This document shows positions 57,434 to 64,000 of a stretch of 64,000 nt of DNA, piece after piece. The stretch spans positions 496,001 through 560,000 of the forward strand of contig NZ_VCRN01000001.1 in assembly GCF_009849585.1 (NCBI RefSeq). Reading direction: 5' to 3'. Numbering within the stretch: position 1 is the first letter of the stretch; each line of letters begins with the position of its first letter. The position numbers were made by a program, and so were the translations under genes. Under the pieces are notes generated by a model, which saw nothing but the letters and a program-made list of their open reading frames with translations, did no database searches and was not told the origin of the DNA. Origin of the DNA: Bacillus sp. ZZV12-4809. GTDB lineage: Bacteria > Bacillota > Bacilli > Bacillales > Cytobacillaceae.

Positions 57434-58305
57434 TCATTCCGGACAGTACTTTCTGTCCTGTTCTTCAATTGGAGCGGGTTTTCCAAACAGATATCCCTGA
57501 AAAAGCTGGTATCCTCTGTCCCTAAGCCACTCAAAGTCTTCCCGGGTTTCAATCCCTTCTGCAAGCGGAACCGACTTCAGCCGAAATGCCTGCTGCAGGA
57601 AAGCTTCTGCGACCTTCTGTTTCCCATTATCTTTTGATACACCCTGTACATATTTCATATCCAGCTTCATATAATGCGGCTGCAGCTCGCTAAATAACTC
57701 GGCCGTGCTGAACTCGGCGCCCACATCATCAAGTGCATAGCGGAATCCTTTCTCCCTATAAAAAGCGAGGATTGTTTTCAAATGTTCAGTGTCGTCCACT
57801 TTATCTGTTTCCACTACCTCAAATACGAGTCGATTTGGATCTACACACCTAAGCGGTTCGCAAGCTGTACCGTTGATTTCAGGCAGAACTCAGGTGAGTA
57901 AATGCTTGTAGGTATAAAATTGATGAATGCCTTTTTATCAATAAACGAAGCAAACCTGACCGCCGTCATCCTGCACAGGCGATCGAGCGCATAAAGTCTG
58001 CTGCGCTTTCTGGCTGCACTAAATATTTCTCCCGGAAAAATGACCGACCCGTCCTCCCGGTAAAACCTCGCCAGCATCTCATAGGCGATCACTTCATCAA
58101 TCCACAAGCTATCCAGAATTTCTGCAACCTCCTCAATGGGGCGCCAAGCCTCATCGAATGACCTGAAGCTGACAGATTCAGCTTCCACCAAAACGCCTTT
58201 TCGCTCCAAATGCTCAACCACATTTGAAAACATTCGGGAAATTTGTTCTCCATCTGTTCTTACCTCAAATTGCAATTCCTGCACCACACAAGCATTACAG
58301 CTCAT
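57434..58305 (-). pseudogene. EAL-domain cyclic-di-GMP phosphodiesterase gene, frameshifted
   Basis: From ATG 58305 the first frame encodes the EAL part (VIAYEMLARFYREDGSVIFP, INFIPTSIYSPEFC) and stops at TAG right after ANRLGV. The other frame resumes with DPNRLVFEVVETDKVDDT and continues through YALDDVGAEFST, YMKLDMKYVQG, LAEGIETREDF and LFQGYLFGKPAP to a stop at 57434. The junction reads GGTGTGTAGATCC; removing one GT restores GGT GTA GAT. So a 2-bp slippage in a GT repeat broke the gene, or it is a phase-variable or sequence-error site. Confidence 0.8.
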
Positions 58306-58381
58306 TTAAGCGCATCCCATCACATGATAGTTCTTTTTTACTGCATTACTAGATTAACGATAGATCACGTACTATAAAAGC

Positions 58382-58423
58382 AAAAAAGACCACCCCCGGC
58401 CTCAGCCGAAGATAGCCTTTTTA
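58382..58423 (-). terminator. Terminator of the yknWXYZ operon
   Basis: Minus strand: AAAGGCTATC and the complementary GGGTGGTCTTT (with G-U pairs) enclose an inner GGC/GCC hairpin and are followed by TTTTTT. Confidence 0.8.
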
Positions 58424-58427
58424 GAAA

Positions 58428-59621
58428 TCATTCATACCGCAAGGATTCAATCGGACTCAGCCTTGAAGCTTTATTGGCCGGAAGCAGTCCGAAGATGATC
58501 CCGATCATCATTGAAAAGAATAGGGCTCCGGCGACCACCTGCCAGGAAATGAGAGATGGCCATCCGGCAAAGAACGAAATGAGAGAGGCCGAGCCCCAGC
58601 CCAGCAGAATGCCCAGCAATCCGCCGATCAAGGTCAAGGTGACAGATTCGATTAAAAACTGTCCCATAATTTGTCCCCTGGTCGCTCCGAGTGCTTTGCG
58701 GATACCGATTTCCCTCGTTCTTTCCGTTACAGAAACGAGCATGATATTCATGACGCCAATTCCGCCTACAAACAGCGAGATGCCGGCAATACTGCCGATG
58801 ATTAATGTCATCACCTTTGTAATCTGGCCGATTCCTTCTGCCATTTCTTCCATATTGATGACCATATAAGATTCTTCTGTATTATGCATTTTATTAAGTA
58901 AGCTGGCAGCCTTCTTTCCCGCAGTTTGAAGCTGATCAGCGGATTCTGCCTGAAGCGTCACCTGGGTAAAGTCACTCTTCCCATATATAGTCTGCCATGT
59001 TTTAGTAGGCACATAGATCTCCAGAGCACCGAATGAAAAGAGACCTGTCGGTTTTTTCATAACGCCAATAATCTCAATCGGCTGGTTCCCAATCCGGATT
59101 ACTTCACCAACCGGCGACTTGCCGTCAAAGAGTTCCTCCTGCAAAGAAAAGCTGACAAGCCCCACCCTTCGTCCGCCAAGGAAATCTGCAGCGGTGAAGG
59201 ACCGCCCTTTTTCCAGATCCACATTATTCAGCTCAAAATAGGCAGGACCTACCCCTGTTGTTGAAGTCTCTGCAGTCTGTTCTCCATACGCAGCCTGTGA
59301 AAACTGCGAGCTTGAAGCAACTACCCGTTTTATCTCGGGAATCTGCTCCAGTGCTTTGATATCTTCCCCTTCAAAAGGAGCTTCATTAAATATGTTTGGA
59401 TTGGCCTGAATCTCCTCGTCAGAAGGCTGGTAAAATAATTCCACTGTATTGCCCGGGCCTGTCAGCTGCGTTTTTAGCATCGCTTCTCCGCCCTGGCCAA
59501 TGGCGACCACAATGATAACTGCCCCCACACCAATAATGATCCCGATCATGGTTAAAATAGATCTCATCTTATGCGCCTTCAATGAGCTAAGCGCCATTTT
59601 GATATTCTCTAAAAAGCTCAT
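58428..59621 (-). CDS. yknZ: MacB-type ABC permease YknZ
   Basis: The 397-aa protein has four membrane helices, the first after MALSSLKAHKMRSILTMIGIIIGVGAVI, a large extracytoplasmic MacB-PCD domain, and a C-terminal FtsX region (VTERTREIGIRKALGATRGQIM). It overlaps the ATPase gene by 4 bases. In Bacillus YknWXYZ protects against the SdpC toxin. Confidence 0.92.
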   Translation of the reverse strand: MSFLENIKMALSSLKAHKMRSILTMIGIIIGVGAVIIVVAIGQGGEAMLKTQLTGPGNTVELFYQPSDEEIQANPNIFNEAPFEGEDIKALEQIPEIKRVVASSSQFSQAAYGEQTAETSTTGVGPAYFELNNVDLEKGRSFTAADFLGGRRVGLVSFSLQEELFDGKSPVGEVIRIGNQPIEIIGVMKKPTGLFSFGALEIYVPTKTWQTIYGKSDFTQVTLQAESADQLQTAGKKAASLLNKMHNTEESYMVINMEEMAEGIGQITKVMTLIIGSIAGISLFVGGIGVMNIMLVSVTERTREIGIRKALGATRGQIMGQFLIESVTLTLIGGLLGILLGWGSASLISFFAGWPSLISWQVVAGALFFSMMIGIIFGLLPANKASRLSPIESLRYE

Positions 59622-60310
59622 GTAGGCGCCCCCCTCCTGAAAGGTTCAGCGTTCACAATCAGACCGTCCCTCACCATAATCGTGTGATGAGCATATTCTG
59701 CTATTTCAGGTTCATGTGTTACCATTACAATCGTTGCCCCTTCATGGTTAAGCTCACTGAACAGCTCCATAATGGAGGCGCTTGTTTTCGTATCAAGTGC
59801 ACCTGTCGGTTCATCCGCTAAGATAATTTTCGGCTCGTTCACAATCGCCCGGGCGATGGCAACCCGCTGCTTCTGCCCTCCTGATAAGGCATTGGGCAGA
59901 TGATCTATCCGATCGGCCAGGCCCACTTTAACCAGCGCAGCTTCTGCCCTTTCCACTCGTTCCTTTTTGGCAATGCCGCTGTAAATCATCGGCAGCTCCA
60001 CATTTTGAATAGCCGTCAGCCTCGGAAGCAGATGAAACTGCTGAAAAACAAACCCAATCGACTGATTTCTGACATTGGCCAGCTCTGCTTCCGAATAATC
60101 GGATATATTCTCTCCATCCAGTTCATATATTCCTTCTGTCGGCAGATCAAGGCACCCAATAATGTTCATAAGGGTGGACTTGCCCGATCCGGAGGGTCCC
60201 ATAATAGCTACAGATTCACCTTGCTCAATGCTTAGGTTAATTCCTTTTAACACTTCAATATTTTCTTTTCCAGCCTGATAGGCCTTGGTTATGCCTCTGA
60301 GGTTGATCAT
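59618..60310 (-). CDS. yknY: ABC transporter ATPase YknY
   Basis: The 230-aa ATPase has Walker [10 protein letters not shown], the LolD/MacB-type [15 protein letters not shown]-loop, signature [15 protein letters not shown], Walker [13 protein letters not shown] and [13 protein letters not shown]. It overlaps yknX and yknZ by 4 bases each. Confidence 0.93.
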   Translation of the reverse strand: MINLRGITKAYQAGKENIEVLKGINLSIEQGESVAIMGPSGSGKSTLMNIIGCLDLPTEGIYELDGENISDYSEAELANVRNQSIGFVFQQFHLLPRLTAIQNVELPMIYSGIAKKERVERAEAALVKVGLADRIDHLPNALSGGQKQRVAIARAIVNEPKIILADEPTGALDTKTSASIMELFSELNHEGATIVMVTHEPEIAEYAHHTIMVRDGLIVNAEPFRRGAPT

Positions 60311-61425
60311 TCCGTATCCACTTCCATGCCGTCTTTCAGCTGATCTGATGGATTCGTAATGATCAAATCCTTCTCTTTAAGTCCGTCCGTTATCTCGATT
60401 TTATTCCCCGAAGCGACACCTGTCTCCACTTCCAGTTTATAACTTTTCTGATCTCTGACCACGAATACATATACACTGCTGTCTCCCGTTGCCACTGCAT
60501 TTGCAGGAACAGTGAGCGCCTTCTTTTTATCCGTTTCGATTTCCATAATGAGCTGAAAACCCGGTTTCAGTGACATTTCCTTCACCGTAACCGCTACCCG
60601 GTACTGCGGTGCACTACTTTCAGCAGGGTTAGCTCCCTGGTTCTCTTCAGGCATATCAGCTACTTCGGTGACTACACCTTTCCATTCCTTATCAGGAATC
60701 GCATCGGAACGGAGGGTCACTTTCTGCCCCTCTTTGACCTTCAATGAATCGAATTCTGAAAGCAGTCCCGATGCTCCGATTGTTTTCAGATCCCCGATAT
60801 AAATGACCGGCTTTCCTGCCGAAGATGGATCTGAAGAAGGTTCTTTGTTCACCTGGAGCACCACTCCATCCATTGTGCTCTTAATCTCTAAATCTTCCAG
60901 CCGCTTTTCAATATCCTTCTTCTGCAGAAGCACCTGGCTTAATTCCAGATTCGCCAATCGCTTTTCCAGCTTTAGCTGATCCCTTTCAGGCTGTATCTGT
61001 TTCTCAGCTTCTTTTTTCCCAGCCTGTTTGCGCAGCTCTTTTTCCTTATCACCCAGCTCATCTTCCTGCTTTTCCAGCTGATTGATCTTTAGATAACCAG
61101 ACTCAGCCTGGAGTTTAACCTTTTCCAGTTCCAGGGTTAGAGCCTGTTCATCAAACCTGGCTAAAACCTCTCCTTTTTTGACTGAATCACCTTCTTCCAC
61201 CAGGAACTCCTTTATTTCTCCTTTTTCAGGTGAAGCATATATCTTCTGTTCATTCATCAGCTTCACTGTTCCAGGAATCATGATCTGTTCTGTTATTTCC
61301 TCCTGCACCGGATGGGCAGTTTTTACTTCTGGCCCTTTCGCGAACGCCTGTCTATAGATGCTTACGCCAGCCATTAGCAGTACCACTGCCGTCACTCCGA
61401 TGGCGATCCAAACTTTCTTTTTCAT
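60307..61425 (-). CDS. yknX: Membrane fusion/adaptor protein YknX
   Basis: The 372-aa protein has an N-terminal membrane anchor (about 5-25), a barrel-sandwich half EEITEQIMIPGTVKLMNEQK, a long coiled-coil region (KVKLQAESGYLKINQLEKQE onwards), then the second half and a beta-barrel ending VSAGE-like VASGNKIEITDGLKEKDLII. It links YknYZ to the cell surface as an RND-type adaptor homologue. Confidence 0.9.
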   Translation of the reverse strand: MKKKVWIAIGVTAVVLLMAGVSIYRQAFAKGPEVKTAHPVQEEITEQIMIPGTVKLMNEQKIYASPEKGEIKEFLVEEGDSVKKGEVLARFDEQALTLELEKVKLQAESGYLKINQLEKQEDELGDKEKELRKQAGKKEAEKQIQPERDQLKLEKRLANLELSQVLLQKKDIEKRLEDLEIKSTMDGVVLQVNKEPSSDPSSAGKPVIYIGDLKTIGASGLLSEFDSLKVKEGQKVTLRSDAIPDKEWKGVVTEVADMPEENQGANPAESSAPQYRVAVTVKEMSLKPGFQLIMEIETDKKKALTVPANAVATGDSSVYVFVVRDQKSYKLEVETGVASGNKIEITDGLKEKDLIITNPSDQLKDGMEVDTE

Positions 61426-62091
61426 TTACACACCAGTCATTCCTGAGAGGGTATTGCCAAGTAAAGCAAACAGAATGCCAATAATGAAGAACGCAATCGC
61501 AATGCCCCAAGCCCAGCCTTTTGATAATCCTGCCACCCTCTGCAGCCCCAGCGCCGTGATAACGGACTGCCAAATACTGAATAGCTCAATAGATCCTAAG
61601 ACTCCCGGCTTATCACTATTCATCAGCCCTGCTAAACTAGTAATATAAATTTCTGGATTTCCGCCGATGGCCGCTCTCAAGGCCATGTTCAGGATAATAC
61701 CAAATCCGCCAATCACTATAATATAGACATTCATAGAGAATAGCTGCTTAAATGTCGCATCCGATCCTGCTATCTTCGTGAAGATCATATAAATAGCACT
61801 TGAAACCAGCGCCACAAATACCGGAGTAAAAATGCCTGTAATGGCTACCCCGCCCCTGGCAAACATCATCACCATTTCCGCTTCCGCGTCACTAATCCCA
61901 TCAAGCCCCAAATAAGAAGCATCCATCGACATAGCCATCAAAAACATGCCGATTAAATAAATAATACTCACCAATATGAGCGGCACCCAAACTCTCGGAT
62001 TCTGTCTGATTCGGTCAAACTGCTCCCCCGGACTCCAAATCATCCCAAGCAAACTCGGTTTTGCACTGCTCGTTTTGACTTCCTGTTCCAT
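61426..62091 (-). CDS. yknW: Yip1-family membrane protein YknW
   Basis: ATG 62091 follows AGGAG. The 221-aa protein has five helices with the Yip1 pattern SLLGMIWSPGEQFDRIRQNPRVWVPLIL and IYMIFTKIAGSDATFKQLFSMNVY. It is the first gene of the yknWXYZ operon and assists transporter assembly in Bacillus subtilis. Confidence 0.9.
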   Translation of the reverse strand: MEQEVKTSSAKPSLLGMIWSPGEQFDRIRQNPRVWVPLILVSIIYLIGMFLMAMSMDASYLGLDGISDAEAEMVMMFARGGVAITGIFTPVFVALVSSAIYMIFTKIAGSDATFKQLFSMNVYIIVIGGFGIILNMALRAAIGGNPEIYITSLAGLMNSDKPGVLGSIELFSIWQSVITALGLQRVAGLSKGWAWGIAIAFFIIGILFALLGNTLSGMTGV

Positions 62092-62134
62092 ATTGAACAC
62101 TCCTATTCTAGTTAAAAATAATTCCACTATGCAT

Positions 62135-62160
62135 TACGGAATTATATAGAAAAGGTTTCA
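62135..62160 (-). promoter_or_regulatory. SigW promoter of yknWXYZ
   Basis: Minus strand: -35 TGAAAC (62155-62160), 16-bp spacer and -10 CGTA (62135-62138), an exact match to the SigW consensus. The known yknWXYZ operon is in the SigW regulon, which supports the call. Confidence 0.85.
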
Positions 62161-62193
62161 AAAGATTACATTTTTATCCTAAAAATATGGTTC

Positions 62194-63537
62194 TCATGTT
62201 CTTCGTTGTAAAAGCTTATTCGCACCTGGCCGGGAAGGATCAAAAACTCGTTCAACATCAAAAAAACCTTTTAATACATCACTTTGTCCAGTCAACGCTG
62301 CACGCATACGGATTCCGTCTAAATTTATGCGTGCTTGCCGGAAGTAATCCGGTCCTATTTGAGACCAGGAAGTGCTTGATGCATCAACATTGGCATAATA
62401 AGCAAAACCCATGCTTTTCAATAAATCATATTTTTCACCTGAATACCGGTGCCAGTCTCCAATATCACTGCCAAACGCGAAAATAATGGTGTTTACAGGT
62501 CCTGTAATCGGTTCAACCTCTCGTTTCCATTTAAGCAGATCTCTTTCTAAATGTTCTATAGATACTTTCCCTGCATCGAGGTGTCCCCACGTATGTGAGG
62601 CAAACGTCCACCCCTTCTGCTTCATTACATTTGCTACTTTTTTCGCCTGCTGCTGGTCCTTTTTAATGTTTGGATTAGGTTTTTCACTATTCGGGCCATA
62701 GGCGCTCTCCGAAGTTCGATATCCCAATACTCCGTTATATCCGGTTAATGCAATAATTCCTTTTGATCCCTTATAGGAAAAATCCGGGTGCTGTTCAACA
62801 AAGTCATCCACGATGGGAACCAGGTCATACGCTCCATGAATGGCTTCTCCTTTGTCATTTAGATAAGTATTTGTGATATTTCCATTAGCATCAATCGTTA
62901 AATTTTTGGGGAATCCGTCTCCCATCATGTACTCATAATAACTGACATCATCCTGGGACAGCACCAATGGCTTTTTATCAGGAGGCAATAAAATATCCTG
63001 ATAAACCATTTCCCCCTCTGAATTGGGTTTTGCAATATCATCAAGATTTACAAGGATGTATCCTCTTTTGTATAATTCGTTTAAGATTTTTTTACATTCA
63101 TCAATGGTTACCATGTAATCCAGATAGCCTTGAGTCATACTGTCACCATCAAATGCCTTAGAAGCATCTGCAATCAATGAGTGGAAAAACAAATGAGGAA
63201 TCTTGCTGTTATCTTGCCACTTGACGAGATGATTCCTTTGTTTTTCGTAAGCATCTAAAGCCCTCTGTATGTCTTCATCACCAGAAATACCTGCTTGCTT
63301 TAATAGTGTAATAGCTTTTTCGTAATCGTATTGTTGGGATGAAACCTTAGCCTCGGCTAACAGCTTTTCTTTCTCTTCCCTGGTCTTGCTGGGGATGGCC
63401 CTTTTTTCAAGGACGGATTCATGACTGGAGTGATAGTTTACCACCGCCGCTGTGTCTGCTGATAATTTTAAACCCTGACAGCCTGCCATAATAAAGAGAC
63501 TGAGCATAGCCCCTATCAAAGCAAAATACTTTCTCAT
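62194..63537 (-). CDS. Polysaccharide deacetylase-family lipoprotein
   Basis: ATG 63537 follows CAAAGGAGTG; the longer frame to 63663 lacks this. The 447-aa product has a lipobox (FIMAGC), a helical N-terminal region, and a deacetylase-like core with LSQDDVSYYEYMMGDGFP (catalytic Asp pair), GSKGIIALTGYNGVLGYRTS and FASHTWGHLDAGKVS (metal His). It likely trims acetyl groups from a cell-wall or capsule polymer on the outer face. Substrate unknown. Confidence 0.85.
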   Translation of the reverse strand: MRKYFALIGAMLSLFIMAGCQGLKLSADTAAVVNYHSSHESVLEKRAIPSKTREEKEKLLAEAKVSSQQYDYEKAITLLKQAGISGDEDIQRALDAYEKQRNHLVKWQDNSKIPHLFFHSLIADASKAFDGDSMTQGYLDYMVTIDECKKILNELYKRGYILVNLDDIAKPNSEGEMVYQDILLPPDKKPLVLSQDDVSYYEYMMGDGFPKNLTIDANGNITNTYLNDKGEAIHGAYDLVPIVDDFVEQHPDFSYKGSKGIIALTGYNGVLGYRTSESAYGPNSEKPNPNIKKDQQQAKKVANVMKQKGWTFASHTWGHLDAGKVSIEHLERDLLKWKREVEPITGPVNTIIFAFGSDIGDWHRYSGEKYDLLKSMGFAYYANVDASSTSWSQIGPDYFRQARINLDGIRMRAALTGQSDVLKGFFDVERVFDPSRPGANKLLQRRT

Positions 63538-63609
63538 TTTAAGGCACTCCTTTGTGAATGATGAGTGAATTTTCTTCATATCAGAGGGTGCCGCTAAGAT
63601 TGTGGAGTT

Positions 63610-63656
63610 ATAAAGAACCCTCTCATTTAATAGACGAGAGACCTTCTTTTTTTGTT
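63610..63656 (-). terminator. Intrinsic terminator of the edge ABC permease gene
   Basis: Minus strand: AAGGTCTCTC and GAGAGGGTTCTT arms enclose a short loop and are followed by TTTATA. Confidence 0.7.
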
Positions 63657-63699
63657 TCTGCATTTATAAAATCAGGAGATTTCTCCCCTGATATCATTC

Positions 63700-64000
63700 C
63701 TAAACAGCCTTCCGCTGAAAATAAAAATAGCCGCCCAGATAAAACAATAAAAAGAATCCGCCGATTACAGTCATAAGCTGTTCCCATGGAATAAAGAAAA
63801 TATCATTGCTGTCTGATGCTGGGTACATCATGGCAAACGGCTGTGCCCATGGATAATAAGGGCCGACTTTTTCAGAGTTCATCGCCAGAATTGATGGCAG
63901 CGTAAAAATGACATTGACAGCAAATGGTGCCGCAAAGCTTTTGAACCAGACAGACATCCACAGCTGCAGCGCAACTAATGGGAACGCTGCGACCCAGCCT
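63700..64000 (-). CDS. ABC-2 type permease, C-terminal part (truncated by window edge)
   Basis: The frame is open to the right edge and reads GWVAAFPLVALQLWMSVWFK, SFAAPFAVNVIFTLPSILAM, then a final helix and FYFQRKAV. It looks like the C-terminal end of a lantibiotic-immunity-type ABC permease (SpaE/MutE group). Most of the gene lies outside the window. Confidence 0.65.
   Translation of the reverse strand, partial: GWVAAFPLVALQLWMSVWFKSFAAPFAVNVIFTLPSILAMNSEKVGPYYPWAQPFAMMYPASDSNDIFFIPWEQLMTVIGGFFLLFYLGGYFYFQRKAV

Noticed and set aside
1-64000. tRNA, rRNA, phage or insertion-sequence genes
   Set aside because: No tRNA cloverleaf, rRNA segment, transposase or integrase reading frame was recognised in the window.

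Overview
The window looks like chromosomal DNA of a spore-forming Bacillaceae species (low to moderate GC, Bacillus/Cytobacillus-like). Supporting genes include a CwlJ-type spore cortex hydrolase, a Tyr-tailed cupin, an Spx paralogue with an Rrf2 regulator, yrrT/mccAB, YfmQ, IDEAL, YezD and FbpA small proteins, and yknWXYZ with a canonical SigW promoter. No rRNA, tRNA, CRISPR array, phage or intact transposon was seen. Most genes lie on the minus strand in short operons that end in clear intrinsic terminators.

Layout: (1) 1-3.5 kb: end of a maltose acetyltransferase, a zinc-finger protein, an AlkD-like protein, a peptidase S51 protein and an MFS drug-efflux gene. The efflux gene is preceded by a 126-bp palindromic repeat, an intrinsic terminator and an ErmD-type leader peptide. 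(2) 4-13.3 kb: sugar sensing and uptake, with a XylFII-like sensor, YesM/LytS-type kinase, YesN regulator and extra sugar-binding lipoprotein, next to a ChvE/XylFGH-type ABC operon whose promoter carries a CcpA cre site. (3) 13.4-16.2 kb: chemoreceptor remnant, TerC-family protein and manganese catalase. (4) 16.3-25.6 kb: SMR efflux pair, acetyltransferases, ChaB, Lrp/EamA divergent pair, CwlJ, small membrane proteins, and SaiR/SpxA2. (5) 25.7-29.4 kb: an ABC exporter and a LytTR-DUF3021 pair sharing an almost identical promoter operator. (6) 29.4-39.9 kb: mostly small envelope and hypothetical proteins, a class C beta-lactamase-like protein, a second AlkD paralogue and a decayed membrane-protein gene. 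(7) 39.9-52.6 kb: a sulfur island with mccAB, yrrT, a sulfonate system (frameshifted SsuA, SsuBC, LLM monooxygenase, FMN reductase), YezD, and the sulfate ABC transporter cysPTWA with FbpA. (8) 52.7-64 kb: MarR-nitroreductase-monooxygenase operon, acetyltransferases (one behind a leader peptide), a frameshifted EAL gene, yknWXYZ, a polysaccharide deacetylase lipoprotein and the end of an ABC permease.

The strongest unusual signals are regulatory: the macrolide-arrest-type leader and terminator before the MFS gene; three similar attenuator-like RNA leaders in the sulfur island whose small upstream hairpin would sequester the 5' arm of a terminator; a second leader peptide with mutually exclusive pairings over an acetyltransferase ribosome binding site; and twin operators for the LytTR protein. 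All were found by eye, without folding or database searches.
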